Source: Methanofollis aquaemaris
Lineage (GTDB): Archaea; Halobacteriota; Methanomicrobia; Methanomicrobiales; Methanofollaceae
NCBI RefSeq assembly: GCF_017357525.1
Contig: NZ_CP036172.1
Location: 1,152,561-1,216,560 of the forward strand
Reading direction: 5' to 3'
Length of the DNA: 64,000 nucleotides
Below are positions 51,918 to 60,717 of this stretch, piece by piece. Position numbers and translations under genes: made by a program. The notes under the pieces are model-generated. The model was not told where the DNA came from. It did no database searches and worked only from the letters and a program-made list of their open reading frames with translations. Numbering within the stretch: the first letter of the stretch is position 1; each line of letters begins with the position of its first letter.

Positions 51918-52485
51918 GGATCTTCTTCAGGAGCCAGGCCATGTTCTGCCCGAGGATCTGCATCGTCTCCAGCCCCTCCGCGTCCTCTTCCACCTCGCCG
52001 GGCCCGAGGCCGAGCCCCAGGTTCCAGTACGAGGAACCGACGGTGACCATGTTGCTGATCCCGAAGAGGTGGTTGATGGTGTCGTAGGCGTGGATACCTC
52101 CGGCGCGGCGGACCGCGACGACGGCCGCCCCGGCCTTGCGGGCGAAGAGCCCGCCGTTCGCGATCGAGACGAACCCGGCGCGGTCGATGAGGGCCTTCGT
52201 CTCGGTGGAGACGTCGGCGAAGAAGGTGGGCGAACCGATGATGATCCCGTCGGCCGCGGTCATCTTCGCGATGCACTCGTTGACGACGTCGGTCTCGATG
52301 ACGCACCGTCCGTCCTTCTTCTCGAAACATTTCATGCAGGCGGTGCAGCCGTGGACCGGCCTGCCGCCGATATGCACGAGTTCGGTCTCGATGCCTTCCT
52401 TCTCCAGTTCCAGCAGCACCTCCCTGAGGAGGCGGGCGGTGTTCCCGTCTTTACGCGGGCTCCCGTTGAACGCGACGACTCTCAT
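51904..52485 (-). CDS. Iron-sulfur flavoprotein (Isf-type, NAD(P)H-FMN family)
   Basis: 193 residues, flavodoxin-like fold: FNGSPRKDGNTARLL binds FMN phosphate, and IIGSPTFFADVS the isoalloxazine. The compact cluster motif C47-x2-C50-x2-C53-x7-C61 (GCTACMKCFEKKDGRC) is the hallmark of archaeal iron-sulfur flavoproteins, which pass electrons from ferredoxin and in some species reduce O2 or peroxide. It is 45 bp downstream of a ferredoxin-type aldo/keto reductase and overlaps nudC. Confidence 0.92.
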   Translation of the reverse strand: MRVVAFNGSPRKDGNTARLLREVLLELEKEGIETELVHIGGRPVHGCTACMKCFEKKDGRCVIETDVVNECIAKMTAADGIIIGSPTFFADVSTETKALIDRAGFVSIANGGLFARKAGAAVVAVRRAGGIHAYDTINHLFGISNMVTVGSSYWNLGLGLGPGEVEEDAEGLETMQILGQNMAWLLKKIHAGA

Positions 52486-52530
52486 GGTGATCTCTCTCGG
52501 GTACTCTCTTGATATATCGTTTTGGCCGGT

Positions 52531-53661
52531 TTATTTCTCGAAGAGCGAGACGGCCTCTTTCAACACTTCTGGGATCTCGATCCCCTGCGGGCAGAGGGAG
52601 AGGCACATCCCGCATTCGGTGCACCACGAGGCCGACCCGCCTTCGCCGAGGAGGGAGCGGTAGAAGAACGCCGCATACGCGGGGTCGTCGTAGAGCGAGG
52701 CATTGTTCACCTGGGCCAGGCACTCGGGGATGTTCACCCCGCACGGGCAGGGCATGCAGTACCGACACCCGGTGCAGGGGACGGCGAGCCGCGCCCGGTA
52801 GACCTCACGCACCGCGTCGATGACTTTGTGCTCTTCGGGCGAGAGCGCACCGGGCCGGGCGGCTTCGGCGGCGGCGAGGTTCTCGTCGAGCGCTTCCGGC
52901 GTCCCCATCCCGGAGAGGACGGTCGTCACCTCGGGGTGATCCCAGACCCACCCGAGCCCCCACTCCGCAGGGCTCCGGCGCACCGGGGCCGCGGCAAAGA
53001 TCTTCTCCACGTCTTCGGGAGTTTTTCCGGCGAGGAGGCCGCCGCGCAGCGGTTCCATCACGACGACCGCGAGGCCTTTCTCCGCGGCGTACCTGACCCC
53101 CTCGGTCCCGGCCTGATAGTGTTCGTCCAGATAGTTGTACTGGACCTGGCAGAGATCCCAGGCGTACTCGTCGACGATCCGCGTGAAGGTCGGGAGGTCG
53201 TCGTGGAACGAGAACCCGGCGTACCGGATCCTCCCGTCGGCCTTCGCCTCGTCGAGGAAGGTGTCGACCTCCAGGTCCCAGAGTTTGTTCCACCGCCGCC
53301 GGGTGAGGGCGTGGACCAGGTAGGCGTCGAGGTGGTCGGTGCCGAGGCGGCGGAGTTGTTCGTCGAGGCAGCGGTCCATCTCCTCGCGGCTCTCCACCTT
53401 CCATGAAGGGAGTTTGGTCGCGAGGAACGCCCGCTCCCGGTAGCCGTCGGCAAGGGCGCGGCCGACGATCCTCTCGCTCTCGCCGTTGTGATACGGCCGG
53501 GCGGTGTCGATGTAGGTGGCCCCGCCGTCGACCGCCGCCCGGATCAGGGCGATGGCCGCCGCGTCGTCGACCCGGCCCTCGGGGGTCTCTGGCAGGCGCA
53601 TGCACCCCATGCCGAGGACGGGGAGAGATTCTCCTGATGATGGCATCTGTCGATAGAGCAT
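52531..53661 (-). CDS. Aldo/keto reductase with C-terminal ferredoxin domain
   Basis: 376 residues. The barrel has the catalytic tetrad D52, Y57, K83 and H117 (YIDTARPYHNG, ATKLPSW, AYLVHAL). The last 90 residues carry two cysteine sets (PCTGCRYCMPCPCGV and WCTECGMCLSLCPQG), indicating iron-sulfur clusters, as in the ferredoxin-fused AKR group of anaerobes. It likely reduces an aldehyde or ketone with NADPH or via clusters. GGAG lies nine bases before ATG 53661. First gene of the operon with the iron-sulfur flavoprotein and nudC. Confidence 0.92.
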   Translation of the reverse strand: MLYRQMPSSGESLPVLGMGCMRLPETPEGRVDDAAAIALIRAAVDGGATYIDTARPYHNGESERIVGRALADGYRERAFLATKLPSWKVESREEMDRCLDEQLRRLGTDHLDAYLVHALTRRRWNKLWDLEVDTFLDEAKADGRIRYAGFSFHDDLPTFTRIVDEYAWDLCQVQYNYLDEHYQAGTEGVRYAAEKGLAVVVMEPLRGGLLAGKTPEDVEKIFAAAPVRRSPAEWGLGWVWDHPEVTTVLSGMGTPEALDENLAAAEAARPGALSPEEHKVIDAVREVYRARLAVPCTGCRYCMPCPCGVNIPECLAQVNNASLYDDPAYAAFFYRSLLGEGGSASWCTECGMCLSLCPQGIEIPEVLKEAVSLFEK

Positions 53662-53975
53662 TCTTATTGATCTCCGTCGGCCGGAACCTTTTTGTTGCCG
53701 GTTGCTTGCGCGATCACATCGTCATGTCTCCCTTTTCAGGTATCTTACCGGTGGAGGGACCGGCAAACCCTCCGGGTCAGGGTTCCGGGATGACCTCGTT
53801 CCAAAAAAAGTATCAGACTTTTTTATGATAACATGAATACTTCTGCCCACATATTTCATAAACTCGCCAAATAAATCGTCGATATCCCCATAAACCTCTC
53901 TCATTGCGGAAAATTCCCAACCTATATGTAGAGGGACGACAATCCCCATTCATCGGAGAAAGGGAGAGAAATACG
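53662..53975. other. Divergent intergenic region
   Basis: TATA-like CCTATATGTAG (about 53920-53930) drives the 617-residue gene with a leader of about 26 nt bearing GGAGAG. A 60-residue minus frame ending at 53722 is open but has no ribosome site. Nothing else is recognisable. Confidence 0.45.
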
Positions 53976-55829
53976 ATGGGAGACGGACACGAAAAAGACA
54001 AAGTCATCTTTGCAGCGACGATGGCCTCGACCTTCGAACCTGACTCGATGACCAACGACAAACTCGAAGCAGCGACGAAAGGGCACGGATCTCTGGTCAT
54101 CCCGGTCTACGCAGCGGCGAACTCGATCGCCGAGGATATCTTCTGTTCGATTGCCGGGCCAGAGATGAGCCTGATGGGCCGCATGACCGTCGTGGACGCC
54201 GCCGCCGGCGAACTACCCCTGGACATGGTCATCGAAAAAGCAGTGCGGGAGGCGATGAACGCCGGAGCCGAACCCGCGAACGCCGCCCTCATCGTGGCCT
54301 CGCTCGCCTACTTCTCAGGTTCCTGCGCCAGGTCGGGTGTCCCGCTCGGCAACCGGAAACTTGGCGCCATCGCACGGATCCACGCCGGAGCGGCACGGAC
54401 CAGTGCGATCGCCCTCGTCACCGGCAAGTCCACCCACCGTATCCAGGCGTTCCCTGCCTATATGGCGATCTACGAAGCACTCATGGACAAAAAACTTACC
54501 AGGGTCGACGGTTCCATCCTCCCGCCCTTCATCTCGGGCGGAACGATCTACGGCCACTCGGCCCTCGGCGAGGACTACAACATCCCTGAACTTGCCTACA
54601 ACGCCGCAAAGGTCGGGACCGAAGCGATGATGAAGAGCATGGCCGGCGCCGGGATCACGCCGCTCGCCCTCTGGCCGGCCCTCATCGGGGCCGCGGTGAC
54701 GATGGAGATCGTCCATCCCGACGCCATCCTCGGCGAGGAGTTCGGGAAGTTCGGCCGCGTCGATTCGTCGTACCTTGCAGGCAAGGGTGCGCGGGACGCC
54801 GCCGGTCTGCCAGAAAAACTCCATATCAGGGGGACGCACGAGGAGTACGACACCGCCAAGGTGCTCGGCGACTTCGGGCTGATCCTCAAAGACATCGGGG
54901 GCCCATCGGTCATCGGGTCGATGGCACTCTCTGAAATTTTCGCTGCCTTCGAGGAGGCGGCATCCATCGGTGCCGGGTTCTCGGGCGGACCGGTGAACCC
55001 GCCCCTCGGCCACCTTGAGGGCGATTGCGTCCCGGCCCTCAGGCTTCTCATGCAGCACCACGGCGACGTCTTTGCGGTCTCGGAAGCGATCCGCGACTAC
55101 AAGATGGACGCCTTCATCGACCCCGAGATGGCGCTCTGCGGCCTCAACACCATCGCGAGAAAGGCCGAGCAGGTGACCCGCGGCAAGGTCACGAAAGCCT
55201 GCATCCTTGCCTCCGAAGGCGTGCGGGACCGCGCGATCTACCGGCGGGCCGCCCACACCTACGACATCATCAAGGCCGGGAAGACCGTCGCCGACGCCAC
55301 GCACATCCTCGACGAGGAGAGACTGGCCTATGTCGAGCGGCGGGGTTCGGCGATCCTCTCGGCGTTCACCGGCCGCGAGATCGCGTTGAAGTTCACCGCG
55401 ATCAAGGCCCACGGCCGCCGGACCGACAAGTTCACCGCGCGCTACTGGGGTTTTGACTCCAATGTCTCGTACGACGTCTCCATCGACGGGAAGCAGTACC
55501 ATGTCGAGAACCTCAGCGGAAAAGAGGTGCCGGCCTTCGCCCTCGAAGGGAAGAACCGGGACGATCCCGACTGGCCGGTCGCCCTCTTCTGCGGGTCCAT
55601 CCTGACGCAGGAACTCCAGTACATCGGCCACACCATCATCAACATCACCGTGCCCGCGGCGGTTGCCGCCCTCATCGGGATGGAGGCGAAAGACGCCGCG
55701 AAAGGGGCCGAAGACGGGGCGTTCCTCACCCGCGCCATCCCCGGCGCCGACGAGAAGGCCTTCGAGGTGGCAAAACTCGCCCAGCGGGTGTACGCAAAGA
55801 TCAACGAACCCTTCCCGCCCGCAGCATGA
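53976..55829 (+). CDS. Uncharacterised 617-residue protein coupled to larC
   Basis: 617 residues; I recognise no family. ATG 53976 follows GGGAGAG at a good spacing. It has no signal peptide or membrane helix of usual length; Ala/Gly-rich helices dominate, with segments such as PVYAAANSIAEDIF, GHSALGEDYNIPELAYNAAKVG, GGPSVIGSMALSEIFAAFEEAA, VRDRAIYRRAAHTYDIIKAG and HTIINITVPAAVAALIGMEA. Conserved-looking polar residues include several His (GHLEGD, MQHHGD, TYDII context). It overlaps larC by ATGA (55826-55829). Because LarC completes the nickel-pincer nucleotide cofactor, a nickel or nickel-pincer enzyme or a cofactor-pathway partner is a reasonable hypothesis, no more. Confidence 0.85.
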   Translation: MGDGHEKDKVIFAATMASTFEPDSMTNDKLEAATKGHGSLVIPVYAAANSIAEDIFCSIAGPEMSLMGRMTVVDAAAGELPLDMVIEKAVREAMNAGAEPANAALIVASLAYFSGSCARSGVPLGNRKLGAIARIHAGAARTSAIALVTGKSTHRIQAFPAYMAIYEALMDKKLTRVDGSILPPFISGGTIYGHSALGEDYNIPELAYNAAKVGTEAMMKSMAGAGITPLALWPALIGAAVTMEIVHPDAILGEEFGKFGRVDSSYLAGKGARDAAGLPEKLHIRGTHEEYDTAKVLGDFGLILKDIGGPSVIGSMALSEIFAAFEEAASIGAGFSGGPVNPPLGHLEGDCVPALRLLMQHHGDVFAVSEAIRDYKMDAFIDPEMALCGLNTIARKAEQVTRGKVTKACILASEGVRDRAIYRRAAHTYDIIKAGKTVADATHILDEERLAYVERRGSAILSAFTGREIALKFTAIKAHGRRTDKFTARYWGFDSNVSYDVSIDGKQYHVENLSGKEVPAFALEGKNRDDPDWPVALFCGSILTQELQYIGHTIINITVPAAVAALIGMEAKDAAKGAEDGAFLTRAIPGADEKAFEVAKLAQRVYAKINEPFPPAA

Positions 55830-57034
55830 AGACGCTGCTCATCGACCCCAGAGTCGGGGGGATTGCAGGCGATATGCTCGTCGCCGCACTTGTCGACCTC
55901 ACCGGTTCGACACAGCCCCTCTTCACTCTTGCCGAAGCGATCGTCACCTTGCGGGGGTGCTCGACCTTCGACGTCGGCATCACCGAGACCGAGAACGGGA
56001 TCAGGGCGAAGAAACTCTCGATCGAGATCGCCGAGAAGAGGAGCGGGTCCGACGGCAACCTTGCGACGGCGATGGAGGAGGTGATCGAGATGGTCGGCCT
56101 CTCGAACGGTGCGGCGGCGAAGGCCAGGGCCGTGCTGAGAGATCTGATCGAGGCAGAGAAGCGACTGCACCCCGCGGGGTTTTCCCGTCATACCGTTGCC
56201 TCGGCCGACACGATCTTCGACATCCTCGGCCCGCTCCTCATCATGGAGGAGGCCGGGCTTTTGGGCTGTCCGGTGTATGCGACCCCGCCGGCCCTCGGCG
56301 GCGGGACAGTCCCGACCGGCAGGGGCGAGGTCGGCGGACCGGCGCCTGCCGCCCTTGAGATCTGTGCCAGGCACCGGATCCCCGTCTCGGAGAGTTCGCT
56401 TGCCATGGAACTCACCACCCCGACCGGCGCCGCCCTCCTCGCAAATCTGGCCACGGTGGTGGATCGTTTCCCGGCGATGGTCCCCACCCGCATCGGGTAC
56501 GGTGCGGGCACCCGCGAGAACAACGGGCGGCCAAACCTCCTGCGGGTCGTCGAGGGGGAGATCGGCGATCTGGTCGAAGAGCGGATCGTGATCCTGGAGA
56601 CCAACCTCGATGACATCACCGGGGAGACGGTCGGCTACACCTTCGAGCGTCTCTTCGCAGCCGGTGCGGTGGACGTCTTTGTCACCCCGGCGATCGGGAA
56701 GAAGCACCGTCCGGTGCAGGTGCTCTCGGTGATCACCGATCACGCCCGGTACCTGGACCTGATCAGCATCATGATGGACGAAACCGGCACCCTGGGGGTA
56801 CGGGTGCGGGAAGAGCCGCGGCTCGTCGCCGACCGGAGCCGCGAGGCGGTGGAGGTCGCGGTGGCCGGGCAGATTTTTCAGGTGCGGGTGAAGACCTCTC
56901 ACGTCGGGGAGCGGGTGGTGGCGGTCAAGCCCGAGTACGAGGACATGAAGGAGATCGCGCTCGCCCTCGGCATGCCCTTCAGGGCGGTGGCCGACGAGGT
57001 GCACCGGCAGATCCCGGGGATCTGCAGAGATTAG
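55826..57034 (+). CDS. larC: LarC-family nickel insertion protein (DUF111)
   Basis: 402 residues. LarC (pyridinium-3,5-bisthiocarboxylate mononucleotide nickel chelatase) inserts Ni using CTP to form the nickel-pincer nucleotide of lactate racemase and related enzymes. N-terminal signature LLIDPRVGGIAGDMLVAALVDL (in two parts), central SADTIFDILGPLLIMEEAGL and TPTGAALLANLAT, and C-terminal ETNLDDITGETVGYTFERL and VKTSHVGERVVAVKPEYEDMKEIA agree with the family; length is normal and it is a single frame. No larA, larB or larE homologue lies in the window. Translation is coupled to the unknown gene upstream. Confidence 0.92.
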   Translation: MKTLLIDPRVGGIAGDMLVAALVDLTGSTQPLFTLAEAIVTLRGCSTFDVGITETENGIRAKKLSIEIAEKRSGSDGNLATAMEEVIEMVGLSNGAAAKARAVLRDLIEAEKRLHPAGFSRHTVASADTIFDILGPLLIMEEAGLLGCPVYATPPALGGGTVPTGRGEVGGPAPAALEICARHRIPVSESSLAMELTTPTGAALLANLATVVDRFPAMVPTRIGYGAGTRENNGRPNLLRVVEGEIGDLVEERIVILETNLDDITGETVGYTFERLFAAGAVDVFVTPAIGKKHRPVQVLSVITDHARYLDLISIMMDETGTLGVRVREEPRLVADRSREAVEVAVAGQIFQVRVKTSHVGERVVAVKPEYEDMKEIALALGMPFRAVADEVHRQIPGICRD

Positions 57035-57215
57035 TGTCGCGTCAACCCCAGATGGCGGACCTTTCGAGACCCCTGAAGATCTGGTACTCCTGTCAGAGGG
57101 GTACGGCATATGATGTCAATATCCTATTTTCCTTCGGCCAACTGGAGATAAGAAGGTAAAACAGCCATAAAAAGAGACCAAACCAAATAAATGCAAACGA
57201 GCCTTACCGAAAATA

Positions 57216-57881
57216 ATGAAAAGGATGATCATGGTATCACTCGTCCTCTGCACCGCCCTCCTCTGTTGCGGATGTGTGCAGACCGCCCCGGAAGAAGATC
57301 AGACGAAAGTCACCCCGCTGCCGGGGACGTCCTATGCCGGGACCGGCAACGCCTCCGAGACGGTCCAGATGGACGCCGGACTGTATCGTTTCGCCATGAC
57401 CTCCAACGGGTCGGGCCCCTTCGTCTTCGAGGTGGAGAACCCTGACACCTACGGACTCCTCGCCCACGGCGAAGGCCCCTACTCCGGCACGCAGGTCTTC
57501 GGGATCTATGAGAACGGCACCTATAACCTGAACGTCACCGCCGCGGGCCCGTGGAGCGTGAACGTGCAGCAGGCGGCCGTGGAAGCCGGACACGCCCTGC
57601 CCTTCGCGGTCAACGGGTCAGGCGACGACGTCGCCGGATGGATCGACCTGCCGCTCGGCGAGACCGAATTCGATGTTGCCAACGACGGCACGTCGTTCTT
57701 TGCGGCCTGCCTCTACAACCAGACCGGTCACCCGGTCATGGATCCGACCGGCACCTATCAGCAGCCGGTGCACGGAAACATGGGCGCCTATAATGGGACC
57801 GTGACAGTGTATATCCCGGAAAAAGGCCCGTACTACCTGAATATCGTCTCTGATGGGAACTGGAGCGTCTCGGTCTCCTGA
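57216..57881 (+). CDS. Lipoprotein of unknown function
   Basis: 221 residues. Signal peptide with lipobox LLCCGC, giving a lipid-modified cysteine near position 20. The mature part consists of two beta-sandwich-like halves with the repeated endings GPWSVNVQQ and GNWSVSVS and contains many N-glycosylation sequons (NAS, NGS, NGT, NVT, NQT). It resembles methanogen exported beta proteins but no named family. An AT-rich CAAATAAAT about 30 bp upstream suggests a leaderless or very short leader. It ends six bases before the convergent HIT gene. Confidence 0.82.
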   Translation: MKRMIMVSLVLCTALLCCGCVQTAPEEDQTKVTPLPGTSYAGTGNASETVQMDAGLYRFAMTSNGSGPFVFEVENPDTYGLLAHGEGPYSGTQVFGIYENGTYNLNVTAAGPWSVNVQQAAVEAGHALPFAVNGSGDDVAGWIDLPLGETEFDVANDGTSFFAACLYNQTGHPVMDPTGTYQQPVHGNMGAYNGTVTVYIPEKGPYYLNIVSDGNWSVSVS

Positions 57882-57887
57882 AACCTA

Positions 57888-58256
57888 TCAGTACCCCTTT
57901 TTTTCCGGGATCACCCCTCGTACCCCGCCCCTCGGGTCCGGGTCGTCGCCCGCATACCGGGGGATGAGGTGGACGTGGAGGTGCATCACCGTCTGCCCCG
58001 CGGCGGCGCCGACATTGACACCGATATTGTAGCCGTCAGGATGATATGTCTCCTCGATCTGGTCGCGGCACCTGGAGACGAGTTCGAGGACGGCCATCTT
58101 CTCCGCGTCGGTCGCCTCGAAAAACGTCGGGACGTGCCGGCGCGGGATGACGAGGATGTGGCCCGGACTGACCGGGTAGCGATCGGCCCGCGCATAGGCC
58201 AGGTCGTTGCCGAGGACGATCTCCCCGGGCGCAGGGTTGCAGAAGGGACAGGTCAT
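57888..58256 (-). CDS. HIT family nucleotide hydrolase
   Basis: 122 residues with the histidine triad HLHVHLIPR near residue 100 and the N-terminal zinc CPFC of the Hint/Fhit-like group, then VLGNDLAYARADRYPVSPGHILVIPRRH (in parts). HIT proteins hydrolyse AMP-linked or dinucleoside polyphosphate substrates. ATG 58256 was chosen because the TATA-like TATTTATT (about 58281-58288) lies 27 bp upstream, predicting a leaderless transcript and excluding the two earlier in-frame ATGs. Confidence 0.92.
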   Translation of the reverse strand: MTCPFCNPAPGEIVLGNDLAYARADRYPVSPGHILVIPRRHVPTFFEATDAEKMAVLELVSRCRDQIEETYHPDGYNIGVNVGAAAGQTVMHLHVHLIPRYAGDDPDPRGGVRGVIPEKKGY

Positions 58257-58430
58257 ACCCAGAGGTCTCATCTTCGACCAATAAATACGTGGCTTTGCTC
58301 CTCCCATCGGACCGCTCGCATGCGGGCGATCTCTCGATCGACTCCCCGTTCATCCGGGCCACTCTGTCACACCGACATCTTCAGACATAATATTTTCGCA
58401 AATAATTTAAAGATAAGTATTAAACAAAAT

Positions 58431-58446
58431 GGAAATATTTATTTCC
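58431..58446. promoter_or_regulatory. AT-rich palindrome upstream of sensor kinase
   Basis: GGAAATA-TT-TATTTCC, perfect arms, 55 bp before the kinase start, in an AT-rich region. It could be a TATA-containing promoter or operator. Confidence 0.4.
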
Positions 58447-58501
58447 CCCTCAATCACTATCATCTATCAACCTGTAAAATCATATTAATGCGTGAGATTT
58501 G

Positions 58502-60571
58502 ATGATATCCCTCCTCTATATCAGTGAAAATACCCCCACACTCGACGAGGCATGCCGGTGCTTTGAAGACGAGGATGACATTTCAGTCATCACCTCGCGC
58601 TCCGCACCCGCTGCCCTCACGATGCTGCACAATCGCTCCTTTGATGCGATCGTCTCAGCATGCAAGATGGCGGAGATGGACGGGATCACCCTTCTCAAGA
58701 TACTCAGAGACGCGGGAGACCTGACTCCCTTCATATGTCTCACCGAAGATGACGATGATGAGACCGTCATCCAGGCCCTCGGCAATGGCGCCGACCTCTG
58801 CATCTGCAGAAAAAGCGATCCTACCACGCTCTCGAAGAAAATCCTGGCCCTGGTGGCCGGCCGAAAAAAGATACACCCATGCCGGGATCAGATCTGCCGG
58901 TTCCTCCCGAAAAATACCGCGGCCGACACACCATCCGGGGATCCGAAGAGAGCAGAACCTTCCCTCCTGACCGCAAGACAAGAGGGAAGAGAGAGAGAGA
59001 CCGGCAAAGTCGGAAAAGAACAGAACGGGGGAGTGGACCCCAGCAGAGAATGTTCGGACATCTTACAGATCTTCAGGGACATATCAGGACCGGACGACCC
59101 GGATAATCCCTTCAGGGAGAGTGAGAGATTCTATACATCCCTTATAGATTCCTTGCTCGACGGGATCGTGATCATCGACCTCTGTGGCAGGATCATCTAT
59201 GCAAACCAGGCCGCCAGGGAGATCGGAGGCAACACCTCGTTCAAAGGTGAGGAAGAGAGCGTATTCGCCTTTATCAGTCCGGGATACATCGGCACGGTGA
59301 AAGAATGTTTGCAGAGATGCCGGACAGAAGACCACACCTTCTCTTTTGAGTGCCCGGCCAGAACTTGCAGGGGAGAAAAAAAGGAGATCGAAGTTCTCGG
59401 GAGTACCATCGCCTATCAGGGAAATCGGGGGCTTACAATCTCATTCAGGGACATTACCGAACGAAAGAAGGCGGAAAAAGCTCTCAAGGAGGCAGAAAAA
59501 AATAAGCAGAACCTGCTCCAGGGGTTCCCGGAATACATCATTGTCTACTCAGACACCCGCGGGGTGATCTATGCCAACCCCGCCGCAGAGGCGGCACTCG
59601 GCAAGCATCCAGACAAAATTACCGGGAAACCGGTTCTCTCCCTTGTCATGGAAGATTTCAGGGAGATCTTCGAGGGAGTTGTTGCAGACAGTCTTTCCGG
59701 GAATCAATCCATGCCGCAGGAGATCATGCTGAAGACCCCGGACAATACGCCTCTCCCGGTCACCGTCAGAGCGACGTCGATCACCTATCAAGACGAAGAT
59801 GCCGTGCTCCTGGTCCTGACCGACATCACCGAGCGGTTGGTCCTCGAGAAGGAGATGGAGTACTACGCCGCCGAACTCAAACATTTCACAGAGTCGCTCG
59901 CCAGGATCAACGATAAACTCACCATCATGGGGAGTATCACCCGCCACGATATCCTCAACCAGCTCACCGTCCTCCTCGCCCACCTCGAAATGGCGGAGGA
60001 GGAAAAGGCCGAAGACCCCGCATTCCTCACCCACCTCAGGCCGATCCACAAGGCTGCAACCAACATCCAGGAACAGATCGAGTTCACCCGCGACTACCAG
60101 GACATCGGGATCAGGGCACCGCAGTGGTGTATCATGGAAAGAATGGTCGTCAGGCTGAAACCCCGGACCATCACGATCCAATCAGAGGTCAGGGGGGTCG
60201 AGGTCTATGCCGACCCGCTCTTTGAACGGGTTCTCTTCAACCTCCTCGACAATGCCGAACGACATGGGGGGGAGGTCAGCACCATCCGGATCTCATGTCG
60301 GGAGGAAGAGCACGGGCTTGTGATCCTCTGGGAGGACGACGGCACCGGGATCAAAGAACAGGAGAAGGAGAAGATTTTCAAACGGGGGTATGGGAAAAAT
60401 ACCGGCTTCGGCCTTTTCCTCTGCAGGGAAATCCTCTCGATCACCGGGATCGAGATCAGGGAGACCGGGAAATACGGGAAAGGCGCACGCTTCGAGATCC
60501 TGGTTCCAGAAGAGGGGTATCAAATGGAGCGGGATCCGACGGGTGCCCCGCACCACCCGACGCAGGCCTGA
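58502..60571 (+). CDS. PAS sensor histidine kinase with degenerate receiver domain
   Basis: 689 residues, cytoplasmic. Residues 1-125 have a receiver fold (LLYISEN, FDAIVSACKMAEMDGITLLK, TPFICLTEDDD), but the phospho-acceptor Asp is replaced by A53 and the following Pro by A57, so it cannot be phosphorylated normally. Two PAS domains follow (about 200-315 and 325-445). The H-box is SITRHDILNQL with H482, the form common in methanogen kinases, and the ATPase domain (570-675) has LFNLLDNAERHG, WEDDGTGI and GFGLFLCREIL. No membrane segment. ATG 58502 rather than TTG 58499 because GTGAG precedes it. No response regulator gene is adjacent, so its partner is elsewhere. Confidence 0.92.
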   Translation: MISLLYISENTPTLDEACRCFEDEDDISVITSRSAPAALTMLHNRSFDAIVSACKMAEMDGITLLKILRDAGDLTPFICLTEDDDDETVIQALGNGADLCICRKSDPTTLSKKILALVAGRKKIHPCRDQICRFLPKNTAADTPSGDPKRAEPSLLTARQEGRERETGKVGKEQNGGVDPSRECSDILQIFRDISGPDDPDNPFRESERFYTSLIDSLLDGIVIIDLCGRIIYANQAAREIGGNTSFKGEEESVFAFISPGYIGTVKECLQRCRTEDHTFSFECPARTCRGEKKEIEVLGSTIAYQGNRGLTISFRDITERKKAEKALKEAEKNKQNLLQGFPEYIIVYSDTRGVIYANPAAEAALGKHPDKITGKPVLSLVMEDFREIFEGVVADSLSGNQSMPQEIMLKTPDNTPLPVTVRATSITYQDEDAVLLVLTDITERLVLEKEMEYYAAELKHFTESLARINDKLTIMGSITRHDILNQLTVLLAHLEMAEEEKAEDPAFLTHLRPIHKAATNIQEQIEFTRDYQDIGIRAPQWCIMERMVVRLKPRTITIQSEVRGVEVYADPLFERVLFNLLDNAERHGGEVSTIRISCREEEHGLVILWEDDGTGIKEQEKEKIFKRGYGKNTGFGLFLCREILSITGIEIRETGKYGKGARFEILVPEEGYQMERDPTGAPHHPTQA

Positions 60572-60616
60572 GCCCCCGGTCCGTGCCCCGGTACACACCC
60601 GATACCGGAACCCCCC

Positions 60617-60717
60617 TCTGATCATATCCCCGAATAATTTCGATCAGATCATTCATCCGGATTGAAGCACATGTTCCGGACCGAACGGATTTTCTCCTGC
60701 CGGGGGAGACCCCCCGG
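60617..60717. terminator. Hairpins between convergent kinase and dehydrogenase genes
   Basis: TCTGATC/GATCAGA (60617-60623, 60642-60648) follows the kinase. CCGGGGG-AGAC-CCCCCGG at about 60702-60719 sits at the stop of the aldehyde dehydrogenase. Both could end transcription; neither has a long T run. Confidence 0.4.

Noticed and set aside
53722-53904. 60-residue minus-strand frame in the gap before the 617-residue gene
   Set aside because: Plausible first half but no ribosome site, GC-rich noise at the end and no recognisable family.
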